From contig NZ_CALYPR010000001.1 of assembly GCF_945277285.1 (NCBI RefSeq), positions 186,001-250,000 of the forward strand: a stretch of DNA of 64,000 nucleotides. Direction: 5' to 3'. Under the pieces are notes generated by a model. The model did no database searches. It was not told where the DNA came from and saw nothing but the letters and a program-made list of their open reading frames with translations. Position 1 is the stretch's first letter. Each line of letters begins with the position of its first letter. The position numbers and the translations under genes were made by a program. This stretch comes from an uncultured Bartonella sp. Lineage in GTDB: Bacteria > Pseudomonadota > Alphaproteobacteria > Rhizobiales > Rhizobiaceae. Positions 33,411 through 44,962 of this stretch are shown in pieces.

Positions 33411-34496
33411 ATGATTGATTTTTCCGAAAAATTGCTTTGCTGGTATGACCATTATCACCGGAATCTACCCTGGCGCATAGTACCTGCCGATATTTTAGCC
33501 GGAAAAAAGCCTGATCCTTATTGTGTTTGGCTCTCGGAAGTCATGTTGCAACAAACAACGGTTGAAGCTGTCAAACCCTATTTTCACAAGTTTATTGAAA
33601 AATGGCCGAATTTATTTTCACTTGCTGCAGCCGATTTAGAAGATGTTCTAAAAGCTTGGGCCGGCCTTGGCTATTATTCGCGGGCAAGGAACCTCAAACG
33701 TTGCGCTGAAAAGCTCGTTAGCGATTATGATGGAATTTTTCCTAAAACGCTCAAAGATCTTAAAGCCCTTCCCGGTATTGGTGATTATACGGCGGCAGCA
33801 ATTCTTTCTATTGCCTACAATGAACCGGTAGCTGTTGTTGATGGTAATGTTGAACGCGTCATTACACGGCTTTATGCCATTAGTGATCCTTTGCCTCAAG
33901 CAAAAGCAACGATCCGTGACAAAACCCAAACACTCACACCCCTTGATCGGCCGGGTGATTTTGCCCAGGCAATGATGGATCTTGGTGCTTCCATTTGTAC
34001 TCCGCGCGAGCCGAAATGTTTGGTGTGTCCGGCAGGAACTTTTTGCAAGGCAAAAAATGAAGATAAGACAGAGATCTACCCTGTAAAACCACCAAAAATA
34101 CAAAAGCCGATCCGTACCGGCGTTGCCTTTGTGACTTTGAGTAAAAATAACGAAGTTTATTTGGAAAAACGTAACGCATCCGGTCTTTTGGGCGGTATGA
34201 CGCAAATTCCCAATCTGTTTAGTGCCGAAAATGATTATTCTGTTTCTGATGCGCCTTTTGCTGCCGATTGGCAGTTAAAAGGCAAAGCTCGCCATGTCTT
34301 TACCCATTTTTCACTGGTTCTTGATGTTTTTTTGGCACGCAACGTTGAAAAATCAGTTGTAGGAAATGGCTGGTGGTGCCCGGTTGACCAATTGTCCGAT
34401 GAAGCTTTGCCAACAGTCATGAAAAAGGCAATTTCAGTTGCCCTGCCGCAAAGTTTCAAACAACAAAAAAGAAAGACAGAGACAAAACAAAAATAG
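33411..34496 (+). CDS. mutY: A/G-specific adenine DNA glycosylase
   Basis: Removes adenine mispaired with 8-oxoguanine. WYDHYHRNLPWR start, SEVMLQQTTV with the catalytic Glu, helix-hairpin-helix LPGIGDYTAAAI, catalytic Asp in VVDGNVERV, and the 4Fe-4S cluster C-x6-C-x2-C-x5-C in CTPREPKCLVCPAGTFC. A C-terminal NUDIX-like recognition domain follows (VAFVTLSKNNEVYLEKR, GLLGGMTQIPN, HVFTHFSL). ATG 33411 fits the family start; a TTG at 33381 would add ten residues. It is convergent with ccrM, with a shared terminator. Confidence 0.95.
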   Translation: MIDFSEKLLCWYDHYHRNLPWRIVPADILAGKKPDPYCVWLSEVMLQQTTVEAVKPYFHKFIEKWPNLFSLAAADLEDVLKAWAGLGYYSRARNLKRCAEKLVSDYDGIFPKTLKDLKALPGIGDYTAAAILSIAYNEPVAVVDGNVERVITRLYAISDPLPQAKATIRDKTQTLTPLDRPGDFAQAMMDLGASICTPREPKCLVCPAGTFCKAKNEDKTEIYPVKPPKIQKPIRTGVAFVTLSKNNEVYLEKRNASGLLGGMTQIPNLFSAENDYSVSDAPFAADWQLKGKARHVFTHFSLVLDVFLARNVEKSVVGNGWWCPVDQLSDEALPTVMKKAISVALPQSFKQQKRKTETKQK

Positions 34497-34562
34497 AGCG
34501 CAAAAGCAGAGATTAAAAAACTCTCTATCATGACAATAATAGCAAAATCAAAGCGCAAAATG

Positions 34563-34596
34563 AAAAAGGCGGCACATAAAATGCGCACGCCTTTTT
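34563..34596. terminator. Bidirectional intrinsic terminator between mutY and ccrM
   Basis: The stem AAAAAGGCG (34563-34571) and CGCCTTTTT (34588-34596) lies between convergent genes. It has a T-run on each strand. Confidence 0.85.
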
Positions 34597-34630
34597 AAGA
34601 CCGGAGACTGGAGATTATCCGATCAATTAG

Positions 34631-36104
<1,474 letters not shown>

Positions 36105-36797
36105 ATGCCGCAAATAGACCTTGTTATTTTTGATTGTGACGGAGTGCTTGTCGATTCAGAATATCTGGTAGCGCAAATCGAATCACAATTGTTGGCAGAA
36201 TCGGGATACGAGATAACTCCTGAAGAACTTTCCGAACGTTATGCTGGCCTTATTTTCCTTGACGTTTTGAAAAGGATAGAAAAACAATCAGATGTCCCTC
36301 TTCCGGTGAATTTGATCGAACGTGTGCCGGAACTTTTCAAAAAGCGGATGACAGATGAACTTGCAATCATTGATGGTGCACGGCAAGCTGTCGAAGCCGT
36401 TGCCAAACTTTATCCTTATTGCATCTGCTCGAATTCGTTTGAACAAGATATTGAACGGATGCTGACGATAGTCGGGCTTTACGACCTTTTTAAACATAAG
36501 ATTTTTTCAGCCCCGCAAGTGGGAACAAAAAAAGTAAAACCGGCACCCGATGTTTATCTTTATGCGGCCGAAAAAATGCACGCGAAGCCTGAAAATTCTA
36601 TTGTGATTGAAGATTCTGTCTACGGCGTCCGCGGTGCTGTAAAAGCTGGCATGCGTGTTGTCGGTTTTACCGGAGGTTCACATGCCTATCGCGGTCTTGC
36701 CGATGCTTTGACAGAAGCTGGTGCCGAGACAGTCATTGCCCACCACACTGATTTACCTACAGTGTTAAAGGCCTTATCCGAATGGAAAGACTTATAA
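36105..36797 (+). CDS. HAD-superfamily phosphatase (beta-phosphoglucomutase-like subfamily)
   Basis: 230 residues. Motif I FDCDGVLVDSE, a cap domain (about 18-85), motif II CSNS, motif III lysine in KKVKPAPDVY and motif IV VIEDSVYGVRGAVKAGM. The layout is of HAD subfamily IA with phosphosugar phosphatases and mutases as nearest kin; the actual substrate cannot be read from the sequence. It stands alone, divergent from ccrM, followed after a gap by the terminator at 36940. Confidence 0.87.
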   Translation: MPQIDLVIFDCDGVLVDSEYLVAQIESQLLAESGYEITPEELSERYAGLIFLDVLKRIEKQSDVPLPVNLIERVPELFKKRMTDELAIIDGARQAVEAVAKLYPYCICSNSFEQDIERMLTIVGLYDLFKHKIFSAPQVGTKKVKPAPDVYLYAAEKMHAKPENSIVIEDSVYGVRGAVKAGMRVVGFTGGSHAYRGLADALTEAGAETVIAHHTDLPTVLKALSEWKDL

Positions 36798-36939
36798 AAG
36801 TTCTATAAAAACACTGTTAAATAGATATTCAATAGATAAAATGATAAATAAAAATTTATCCAAACAAAAAAATTATATTTTAATAAAATTAAATGATATT
36901 ATTACACTATACAAACTAAAATATTACCTGAAAAATAAT

Positions 36940-36978
36940 AAAAAGGGTTCAAATGAGAAATCTCTTTGAACCCTTTTT
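36940..36978. terminator. Strong bidirectional terminator
   Basis: The 14-bp stem AAAAAGGGTTCAAA (36940-36953) and its complement (36965-36978) lies between the HAD gene and the convergent lipoprotein gene, with A- and T-runs at both sides. The 36798-36939 stretch before it is A+T-rich and empty. Confidence 0.9.
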
Positions 36979-37033
36979 AGATTGAACGCAGAATTTTGTT
37001 TTCAAAAATTGCAACAGGCTAATTATTAAAAAT

Positions 37034-37579
37034 TTATTTCTTATTTTCTCTGTCATAACCAACGAAAACACGAATGTTTTTTGACGTTGGTTTTGGGATG
37101 GAAATTTGATCATCGGAAAATATAAACTGTGTCGCGTCCACACCATTGTTAATTTGCACCGGATAATTGCGCAATTTGGAATAGATAACATCTTCACCTT
37201 GCATAACAGTCACACGAATTGGCAATGAGATGGAACCTTTTTTGAACATTGGTCCGGGAACAACGCGCCCCGCAGCAGCCACTTTCATGGACAAGGTTGT
37301 ATCGGAGGTATTACATGTTCTGGTAACATCCCTGATTGCAGCCTGATAGATGACCTTGGTTGCATCTCCTTCCCCACCCTTTTCATAGATATCATAAAAT
37401 GCTGTATTATCCCGCATAAAAACCAGTGGACAATAAGCACGCAACTGGGCTTCGGTAATTTTCGGCTCAGGCGGCAGGTTATCAATTTTTTTATGAATAA
37501 AGCAGCCCGAAATGAGCGAAGAAGCCGCAATAATAAGGCCACAGCCCAATGAAAAACGATAAATCGACTTTTTATCCAT
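37034..37579 (-). CDS. Hypothetical lipoprotein
   Basis: 181 residues with a classical type II signal: basic MDKKSIYR, a hydrophobic core and lipobox LISGC (Cys near residue 26). The mature part is unrecognised: AYCPLVFMRDNTAFYDIYEKGGEGD, then CNTS...KVAAAGRVVPGP and a beta-rich end RVFVGYDREN. A GAGGA site stands about 11 bases before ATG 37579. Similar lipoproteins occur in Brucella and Bartonella relatives from memory. Location in the outer or inner membrane is not decidable; there is no Asp at +2. Confidence 0.75.
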   Translation of the reverse strand: MDKKSIYRFSLGCGLIIAASSLISGCFIHKKIDNLPPEPKITEAQLRAYCPLVFMRDNTAFYDIYEKGGEGDATKVIYQAAIRDVTRTCNTSDTTLSMKVAAAGRVVPGPMFKKGSISLPIRVTVMQGEDVIYSKLRNYPVQINNGVDATQFIFSDDQISIPKPTSKNIRVFVGYDRENKK

Positions 37580-37771
37580 GAAGTGGACTTTCCTCGAATG
37601 ATAAACCTGTTCTATATCAGCATCTGATGATAATGATTTGTTGTTTTCTCGCGTTTTACATAATTTGGCAAGTCTGGCTAAGATATAGGACGTTTTATGT
37701 TGCGTAAAGATTGTAAAATAAGGGTGACAGGCAACACTTTCCGCTTGGTTAACAAGCCGAGGAGTCTATGA

Positions 37772-39169
37772 ATGAAGTATATCAGCACAAGAGATAATGC
37801 GCCGGAACTCGGCTTTTCAGATACTGTTATGACCGGCCTTGCCCGAGATGGCGGCCTTTATTTGCCTGAAACTTACCCCCATTTTTCACCCGATTCATTG
37901 AAGGCTTTGCGTGGAAAGTCTTATGCAAGCATTGCAAAAGCTATTCTTTGGCCATTTATTGATGGCGAAATTGATAGGGCAGCATTTGACGAGATGGTCG
38001 ATGAAGCCTATCAGACGTTCCGACATCCGGCCATCTGCCCGCTGGTGCAAACGGGTACTAATGAATTTATATTGGAACTTTTCCATGGCCCGACATTGGC
38101 TTTCAAAGATGTAGCGATGCAACTCCTCGGCCGGTTAATGGATCATATCCTTAACCACCAGAATAAACGGGCAACAATTATCGGTGCGACATCAGGTGAC
38201 ACAGGTGGTGCTGCAATTGAGGCTTTTGCCGGACGCGAGCGTTGCGATGTTTTCATTCTGTTTCCAAAAGGACACGTCTCCCCCGTTCAACAGCGGCAAA
38301 TGACCACCAACCACAATGCCAATGTACATGCCCTTGCCATTGAAGGCAATTTTGACGATTGTCAGGCACTTGTGAAGGCAATGTTTAATGACCATGCTTT
38401 TCGTGACAAAACCGCGCTTTCCGGTGTCAACTCAATCAATTGGGCGCGCATCATGGCACAGATTGTCTATTATTTTACCGCCGCAATCTCGCTGGGTGCA
38501 CCTGATAGAGCCGTCTCGTTCACGGTGCCGACAGGCAATTTTGGCGATATTTTTGCAGGTTTTGTTGCCTCACAAATGGGGCTTCCCATTGCCCATCTTG
38601 TCATTGCTACCAACGATAATGACATTTTGGTACGCACGCTTCAAACCGGCAATTATCAGATTCATGCACTGCGACACACCATTTCGCCATCAATGGATAT
38701 TCAAGTGTCGTCAAATTTTGAACGCCTCTTATTTGAAGCTTCCGGGCGCAATGCTGTTTATATCCGCAATGCCATGGAAAGTCTCAAACAATCTGGACAA
38801 TTCACTATTGAAAAAAGAAGCCTTGAAAAAATCAAAAACCTATTTTCAGCCGGTTGTTCAACTGAAATCGAGACGTCCCATATGATCGACAGGCTTTATA
38901 AAGCAAGCCATTACCTTGCCGACCCACACACTGCCATTGCCGTGAAAGTTGCTCGTCAACATCTAGAGGCAACTATTCCGATGGTAGTGCTGTCAACCGC
39001 CCATCCGGCAAAATTTCCCGATGCGGTCGATAAAGCATGCGGGATTGTTCCCGAACTTCCCCTCTCCCTTCGGGACCTCATGGAAAAACCGGAGCGCTTT
39101 AAGACATTGCCTAACGATGAAAAAATAGTCAAAGAATATATTGGTGAAAAAACACGCGCATGCCATTAA
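37772..39169 (+). CDS. thrC: Threonine synthase
   Basis: PLP enzyme converting O-phosphohomoserine to threonine in the cytoplasm. 465 residues as in the long proteobacterial class. MKYISTRD start, FHGPTLAFKDVAMQ with the PLP lysine (residue 112), GATSGDTGGAA phosphate loop, SINWARIMAQIVYYF and VPTGNFGDIFAGF. The homoserine kinase gene thrB lies 7 kb away on the other strand, so the pathway is split. It is followed after 78 bp by the M16 peptidase, a neighbour typical of alphaproteobacteria. Confidence 0.96.
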   Translation: MKYISTRDNAPELGFSDTVMTGLARDGGLYLPETYPHFSPDSLKALRGKSYASIAKAILWPFIDGEIDRAAFDEMVDEAYQTFRHPAICPLVQTGTNEFILELFHGPTLAFKDVAMQLLGRLMDHILNHQNKRATIIGATSGDTGGAAIEAFAGRERCDVFILFPKGHVSPVQQRQMTTNHNANVHALAIEGNFDDCQALVKAMFNDHAFRDKTALSGVNSINWARIMAQIVYYFTAAISLGAPDRAVSFTVPTGNFGDIFAGFVASQMGLPIAHLVIATNDNDILVRTLQTGNYQIHALRHTISPSMDIQVSSNFERLLFEASGRNAVYIRNAMESLKQSGQFTIEKRSLEKIKNLFSAGCSTEIETSHMIDRLYKASHYLADPHTAIAVKVARQHLEATIPMVVLSTAHPAKFPDAVDKACGIVPELPLSLRDLMEKPERFKTLPNDEKIVKEYIGEKTRACH

Positions 39170-39247
39170 CCCTATTGTTGTTTTGTCAAGACACAAAACC
39201 TGTAATGTGGTTTTTATAAAGGCAGTGAATAAAGGAGTCTCACGAGT

Positions 39248-40534
39248 ATGGGTGTAGATATCAGCCGGCTCGGCAATGGTTTGACGATCGTCACGCATAC
39301 AATGCCGCAAATCGAAAGTGTTGCACTTGGCATCTGGGTTAAATCGGGCTCGCGCAACGAAAAGTTCGACGAACATGGAGTTGCCCATATGCTCGAGCAT
39401 ATGGCTTTCAAAGGCACCGCGAAACGTTCCGCTTTTGAAATTGCCGCTGAAATTGAAGATGTTGGTGGTGAAATTAACGCCGCAACGAGTGTTGAAACAA
39501 CCGCCTATTATGCGCGTGTTCTCAAAGACGATATACCACTTGCCGTCGATATCCTTGCCGACATTATTACCTCTCCAAAATTTGACGAAAACGAGCTTGA
39601 ACGTGAAAAACAGGTTGTCTTGCAGGAAATTGGCGCAGCCAATGATATGCCTGAAGACATTGTTTTTGATCATTTCACCGAAACAGCCTTCCGTCACCAG
39701 ACAATCGGGCGACCGATTTTGGGAACACAACAATCGGTTCGTGCGCTGACTGCTGACAATCTACGCAATTTCATGAATGAGCATTATAGTGCCGACCGGA
39801 TGATTATTGTGGCGACAGGTGCTGTTGATCATCAGGCTTTTGTGCGTGAAGTTGAAAAACAGCTCGGAAGCTATCGCTCTCATTCATCCGCTCCGCTTGC
39901 CGATCTTGCCAATTACGTCGGCGGTGATTTCCGCGAATACCGAAATCTCAAGGATGCCCAGGTGCTGTTGGGCTTCGAGGGACGCGCCTATCACCTTCGT
40001 GATTATTACGCTTCGCAGATCCTGTCGATTATTCTCGGAGGTGGCATGTCTTCACGGCTTTTTCAGGAAGTCCGGGAAAAACGTGGTCTATGCTATTCAA
40101 TCTATGCATTTCACTGGGGCTTTTCCGATGTCGGGCTCTTTGGTGTCCATGCGGCATCAAGCGAGGATGGTTTGCATGATCTCATTCCGGTTATTCTTGA
40201 CCAGCTTTATAAAGTCAGCGAAAAAATCGTCCAGAACGAGCTTGATCGTGCGCGCGAACAATATCGTGCAAGCCTTATTATGTCACAGGAAAGCCCGGCG
40301 AGCCGAGCCGAGATGATCGCACGGCAGATGCTTCTTTATGGCCGTCCAATACCGGCGGAAGAAACACTGGAACGTTTGTCGCTCATTACCGTTGACAGAT
40401 TGACCGATCTGGCCGAACGCTTATTTATTGATTCAAAACCGACATTGGCAGCGGTCGGAGCGATTGGCCCAATTATGAGTTATGGCGATCTTGTTGCAGC
40501 TCTCTCTTCGGGAGCTCGGCGGCGTCCATATTAG
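39248..40534 (+). CDS. M16 zinc peptidase (mitochondrial-processing-peptidase-like)
   Basis: 428 residues. The inverted zinc motif HMLEH at residues 47-51 with the downstream glutamate in the EIGAANDMPED/EREKQVVLQE region gives an active M16B subunit. The C-terminal half holds the partner domain (LGGGMSSRLFQEVREKRGLCYSIYAF). An AAGGAG site precedes ATG 39248 by ten bases. Bacterial relatives of MPP-beta degrade or process small peptides; no specific substrate is known. It begins a run with the GNAT and GGDEF/EAL genes. Confidence 0.92.
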   Translation: MGVDISRLGNGLTIVTHTMPQIESVALGIWVKSGSRNEKFDEHGVAHMLEHMAFKGTAKRSAFEIAAEIEDVGGEINAATSVETTAYYARVLKDDIPLAVDILADIITSPKFDENELEREKQVVLQEIGAANDMPEDIVFDHFTETAFRHQTIGRPILGTQQSVRALTADNLRNFMNEHYSADRMIIVATGAVDHQAFVREVEKQLGSYRSHSSAPLADLANYVGGDFREYRNLKDAQVLLGFEGRAYHLRDYYASQILSIILGGGMSSRLFQEVREKRGLCYSIYAFHWGFSDVGLFGVHAASSEDGLHDLIPVILDQLYKVSEKIVQNELDRAREQYRASLIMSQESPASRAEMIARQMLLYGRPIPAEETLERLSLITVDRLTDLAERLFIDSKPTLAAVGAIGPIMSYGDLVAALSSGARRRPY

Positions 40535-40557
40535 GGTCTGGTCAGAAAGGAAATGGC

Positions 40558-41172
40558 ATGTTCAAAATGCCCTTCCGGCGACAGCCGCTAAAACGACAGG
40601 AAAAAATCAGACTTCCCAATTTGAAGTCGAAACACATTTATTTACGTTTTCCGATGCTCGACGATTATGAAGAATGGGCAAAACTGAGAACGGAAAGCCG
40701 TACCTTTCTTGAGCCTTGGGAACCGTTATGGCCTTCAGATGCTCATACACTTGAACGTTATAAATTTCACCTTGAGCGTTACATAGAGGGACGTAAAAAT
40801 GGCCAATTTTTTGTATTTTTCGTGTTCTCCAATGAAAACAATCATCTTATCGGTGGAATAAGTCTGGGAAATATCCGAAGGGGTGTCGTACAAACCGGAG
40901 AGATTGGCTATTGGTGTGGTGAGAAATATTCCGGTCATGGTTTTATGCATGAAAGTTTGGAACTGATGATTGATTTTGCTTTTCAACAGCTAAAACTACA
41001 TCGTCTGCTGGCTGCCTCGATTCCGACAAACAAACGGTCCATTGCTCTATTGGAAAAATGTGGCTTTGTCAGAGAAGGCCTCATGCGATCCTATGTAAAA
41101 ATCCATGGTCAATGGCAAGATCATTACCTTTATTCTTTGCTGGAAAACGAAAGACCAATTAAGCCAATTTGA
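40558..41172 (+). CDS. GNAT N-acetyltransferase, RimJ/RimL type
   Basis: 204 residues. A basic N-terminus (KMPFRRQPLKRQEK) precedes the GNAT fold: LRFPMLDDYEEWAKL, the LIGGISLGNIRRG strand, IGYWCGEKYSGHGFMHESLELM with the acetyl-CoA loop, and LHRLLAASIPTNKRSIALLEKCGFVREG. This is the layout of ribosomal-protein alanine acetyltransferases. Substrate unproven. It is 23 bp after the M16 peptidase stop with an AAAGGA site, and 12 bp before the GGDEF/EAL gene, so one operon. Confidence 0.88.
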   Translation: MFKMPFRRQPLKRQEKIRLPNLKSKHIYLRFPMLDDYEEWAKLRTESRTFLEPWEPLWPSDAHTLERYKFHLERYIEGRKNGQFFVFFVFSNENNHLIGGISLGNIRRGVVQTGEIGYWCGEKYSGHGFMHESLELMIDFAFQQLKLHRLLAASIPTNKRSIALLEKCGFVREGLMRSYVKIHGQWQDHYLYSLLENERPIKPI

Positions 41173-41184
41173 AAGTGAGGCGTT

Positions 41185-44064
41185 GTGAAGATTTTAGGCA
41201 AGACCGTCGGCATTTTTATATTCTGGATATTGGGGACTATTTTTCTCTTCCAGTCGGCATTGTCTATTGAACCTGTAAAAATTTCTTCACAAGACACCGC
41301 ACTTGATTTGTCGCGTGCTGTCGAAATTCATCATATCAAAGGCAACACCTTCCAGACATCGACGGCCGCTGGCCCTGATGGCATTGTGCGACGCATCGAA
41401 ATGCAAGGAAACGGCGAACGCGCAGAAAGTGACTGGGCGGTTTTTGCTATTGCCAACCCGACCGATGACCAGATTGACCGGCTTATCGTAACGCCGCATT
41501 ATCGCATGGCAGGATCTGGCCTGATATGGCCCGATCTCGGTTCTGTGCGCATTCAGTCAATCACGCCATCGGAAGGTTTTGCACTTGACCGGCAAACCAG
41601 CCCCGATTCAGATGTTTTTCGCATCACAATCAATCCGGGGGCTGTCATTACTCTCGTTGCCGAACTTGGTTCTCCCAAACTACCACAAGTCTATCTCTGG
41701 GAACCTGAAGCCTATAAGGATACCATCAACGCCTATACGCTTTACCACGGTATACTGCTTGGCATTTCCGGACTGCTTGCACTTCTTTTAAGCGTTCTAT
41801 TTGTGGTGCGCGGAACCGGTCTTTTTCCGGCGACAGCAGCTGTTGCATGGGCAGTGCTTGCCTATATAGGTATCGATTTCAATTTTCTCAATAAATTGTT
41901 TGTCATTTCGCCGCAAACCGAACCGATATGGCGTGCAGCAACGGAAGTGGCTTTGGCGGCCTCCCTCTTCATTTTTCTTTTTACCTATCTACACCTTAAC
42001 CGTTGGCACTACCATTTCAGCTATGGTGCTGCTGCATGGATTATTGCTCTTTGTGGCCTTGGCGCTTTTGCTGTCTATGACCCGACATGCGCCGCCGGCA
42101 TCGCGCGCATGTCCTTCGGCCTTACAGCTGTTCTTGGTGTCGTGCTCATCGGCTATCTTTCTATTCGCGGCTACGACCGTGCAATTATGCTTATTCCGAC
42201 ATGGCTGTTGATCGTTTTCTGGCTGTGCGGGGCTTATGTCTGCGTCACCGGCAAGCTGGACAATGACATTGTCCAACCGGCTCTTACCGGCGGTCTGGTG
42301 TTGATCGTTCTTCTTATTGCCTTTACGGTCATGCAACATGCTTTTTCTGGTGGTGCATTCCACCAGGGGATATTTTCCGATCTTGAACGACAAGCCCTTG
42401 CCGTCATGGGAGCGGGCGACATTGTTTGGGATTGGGATGTGCGTCGTGACCGCGTTGTGATCACTCCGGATCTATCACTTTACCTCGGCTCAACCGCCAG
42501 CGAGTTGAATGGAACCATTCGCAATTGGGTTGATGCACTGCATAGTGACGACCGCGACCGCTTCCGTGCCATTCTCGATATCATTCTCGACACTCGAAAG
42601 GGAAGGCTTGACCAGACTTTGCGGTTACGTTCGGGCGATGGCCATTATTACTGGTTTTCCTTGCGAGCGCGACCGGTCATCGGTTCAGACGGAGAAATTG
42701 TACGGGTGGTTGGAACACTGGTGAATGTCACCGACCATAAAAAGGCCGAAGAAAGATTGTTGCAAGATTCTGTCCACGACAATCTCACCGGTCTTCCCAA
42801 TCAACAACTTTTCCTCGACCATTTGCAGACCTATATCAATCTTGCGGTAGCTGGCCGCCCGATCAGACCGACCGTATTCATCATCGATTTTGATGGTTTC
42901 CGCAATATCAATTACCAATTCGGCATGTCGGTGGGCGACACATTTTTGCTAACAATTGCGCGCCGCCTCGGCCGTCTTATTACACCAGAAGACACTCTCT
43001 CGCGCCTTTCGAGCGATCGTTTTGCTATTGTGCTGACGAGTCAGACAGACCCGACAAAAATTGCCGCTTTTGCCGATCAGTTGCAAAGGACTGTTGCCGC
43101 ACCGATCCTGTTTTCACAGCGCGAAATCAAACTTTCAGCTTCAATTGGCCTGATAACGTGGACAGAAGGCAATTCTAATGCCGAAGACATGCTGAATGAT
43201 GCCGAACTTGCAATGATCCATGCCAAAAAAGCTGGCGGCAACAAGATTGAGCCATTCCGGCCGAATTTCCGCACATTGGGGCTTGAGCGCAACAGTATGG
43301 GTAATGATATTCGTTATGCGCTGCAACGCAATGAAATTGTGATTCTCTATCATCCGATACTTGATCTCAATGATGGCCAGATTGTCGGGTTTGAAGCGAT
43401 CCTTGAATGGCATCACCCGCGACATGGCAACCTTTCAGCTAATGATTTTATTCACACGGCGGAAAGCGAGCATGTGATTATGGCTCTCGCACAATTTGCA
43501 ATGACAACAGTCGTTGATGATCTAGCCCATATTCAAGATCTTTTTCCCAAGCAATCATTTTTCGTTTCGGTGAATATTCCTAGTGCCGAAATGGTTCGTC
43601 TGGAATTGATTAATGAACTACGCTCTATCTTGATGCGTAATCCCGTCAATAAAGGGCGTTTAATGATGGAAATGTCAGAATCCATTCTGATAGAAAATCC
43701 AGAACAATCAGCAAACTTACTCGAAAAAATCAAAGCGCTTGGAATTGGACTGGCTCTTGACAATTTCGGAACAGGTTATTCGTCGCTTGCCTTTCTGTTG
43801 GGTTATCCGTTTGACATGATAAAACTCGACCGGTCACTCATTGAGGTCGATAGCCCCAAAAAACGTCTGGTTTTGAAATCTATTATCAATATGGCTCATG
43901 ATCTTGATTTGAAAGTCATTGCCGAAGGTGTCGAAAAAGAAACTGAAGCGGTGATGTTACGCGAGGAAGGGTGTGAATATGTTCAAAGTAAAGTATTCAC
44001 CGAGCCCATCTGCGTCGAGGATTTAATTACATTTGTCACAAAACACCCAAAAGCCGGAGCTTAA
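41185..44064 (+). CDS. Membrane GGDEF/EAL protein with degenerate catalytic motifs
   Basis: 959 residues, GTG start. Domains: signal or first membrane segment (about 8-27), a periplasmic 7TMR-DISM-like domain (30-175), about seven membrane helices (185-385), PAS (about 400-515), GGDEF-like (530-690), EAL (715-955). The GGDEF signature is replaced by LSSDRF, so no diguanylate cyclase activity is expected. In the EAL part the motif is EAI, the catalytic Glu, Asn (VNIP), Lys (IKLDR) and EGVE are kept, but DDFGTG has become LDNFGTG and the QGY loop is QSK. It is perhaps a c-di-GMP sensor or a weak phosphodiesterase. Confidence 0.9.
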   Translation: MKILGKTVGIFIFWILGTIFLFQSALSIEPVKISSQDTALDLSRAVEIHHIKGNTFQTSTAAGPDGIVRRIEMQGNGERAESDWAVFAIANPTDDQIDRLIVTPHYRMAGSGLIWPDLGSVRIQSITPSEGFALDRQTSPDSDVFRITINPGAVITLVAELGSPKLPQVYLWEPEAYKDTINAYTLYHGILLGISGLLALLLSVLFVVRGTGLFPATAAVAWAVLAYIGIDFNFLNKLFVISPQTEPIWRAATEVALAASLFIFLFTYLHLNRWHYHFSYGAAAWIIALCGLGAFAVYDPTCAAGIARMSFGLTAVLGVVLIGYLSIRGYDRAIMLIPTWLLIVFWLCGAYVCVTGKLDNDIVQPALTGGLVLIVLLIAFTVMQHAFSGGAFHQGIFSDLERQALAVMGAGDIVWDWDVRRDRVVITPDLSLYLGSTASELNGTIRNWVDALHSDDRDRFRAILDIILDTRKGRLDQTLRLRSGDGHYYWFSLRARPVIGSDGEIVRVVGTLVNVTDHKKAEERLLQDSVHDNLTGLPNQQLFLDHLQTYINLAVAGRPIRPTVFIIDFDGFRNINYQFGMSVGDTFLLTIARRLGRLITPEDTLSRLSSDRFAIVLTSQTDPTKIAAFADQLQRTVAAPILFSQREIKLSASIGLITWTEGNSNAEDMLNDAELAMIHAKKAGGNKIEPFRPNFRTLGLERNSMGNDIRYALQRNEIVILYHPILDLNDGQIVGFEAILEWHHPRHGNLSANDFIHTAESEHVIMALAQFAMTTVVDDLAHIQDLFPKQSFFVSVNIPSAEMVRLELINELRSILMRNPVNKGRLMMEMSESILIENPEQSANLLEKIKALGIGLALDNFGTGYSSLAFLLGYPFDMIKLDRSLIEVDSPKKRLVLKSIINMAHDLDLKVIAEGVEKETEAVMLREEGCEYVQSKVFTEPICVEDLITFVTKHPKAGA

Positions 44065-44263
44065 AAAACTTTGTTCAACCTCTGATTTCTTAAGTGGGTA
44101 ATTTCCATTTATTTTCAGTCTAGTGCTTTGAAAAAGCCTTTGAATAAGGGGCGTAAAATTGCTTTTAAAGCCAGAATAATTGAAAGTTACGGCTTTAGCA
44201 AAAGCAACACAAATTTGTTAATATTTATAGCTGCCGACACCCGTAGGGTGATATCATAATACT

Positions 44264-44866
44264 TTAGGCATGTCCTGCCTGCCCCACCAGAAAAGTAGGG
44301 TCAACGCCCATTTTTTGCAGGCTTTTTTCATATTGGTGGTCAATATCATCAGCAAACAGAAAATCGGCATCGACAGGGCTGGTCAGCCAACCATTTGCTA
44401 GAATTTCCGCTTCAAGCTGCCCGCTGGCCCAACCGGCATAGCCAAGCGCAATTATAGCATGCTCCGGCCCTTTGCCCATACTCATGGCTTTCAGAACATC
44501 GGTTGTTGATGTGAGACACACGTCTTTTGTAACTGGGATTGTTGTGCGACAAGCATAATCGTCTGTATGAAGGACAAAGCCACGTGAACGATCAACCGGC
44601 CCGCCATTTCTAACCGGGAAAAGTTTGATTGGCTCGGGCAAATGAATAGCTTGCGCAGCATTGATAATACCAAGCTGTAAAAGAAGATCAGGAAATTTCA
44701 AATTCTGCCGCTTGTTCAATATGATTCCCATAGCTCCTTCATCGGAATGCGCACAGATATATATTACCGCGCGGGCGAAACGCTCGTCTCCCACACCCGG
44801 CATGGCAATAAGCAAATGGCCATCCAAAAAGCCATCGCGTTTTTTCATCGAAATCATTTTATCCAT
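44264..44866 (-). CDS. UPF0301 / YqgE (AlgH) family protein
   Basis: About 200 residues. Family words [63 protein letters not shown] and [16 protein letters not shown] cover the whole domain. Function unresolved. The frame extends upstream to 44938, but that part ([10 protein letters not shown]...) is not conserved; ATG 44866, 44857 or 44848 are candidates and none has a clear ribosome site. It is divergent from the DsbD-like gene. Three GGDEF/EAL-to-UPF0301 tail sequences (44065-44263) hold no gene. Confidence 0.88.
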   Translation of the reverse strand: MDKMISMKKRDGFLDGHLLIAMPGVGDERFARAVIYICAHSDEGAMGIILNKRQNLKFPDLLLQLGIINAAQAIHLPEPIKLFPVRNGGPVDRSRGFVLHTDDYACRTTIPVTKDVCLTSTTDVLKAMSMGKGPEHAIIALGYAGWASGQLEAEILANGWLTSPVDADFLFADDIDHQYEKSLQKMGVDPTFLVGQAGHA

Positions 44867-44962
44867 AATATAAAGGTAATCGCGTATTGAAGAGTTGCAA
44901 GAAAAAAGTACACTTTTTGATAAACGTGTTGAACACAAATAATTATTTATTGGAAGAAAAAA

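Noticed and set aside
44867-44938. N-terminal extension of the UPF0301 protein
   Set aside because: Unlike any family member, starts within the divergent promoter region, and internal ATGs fit the conserved start.
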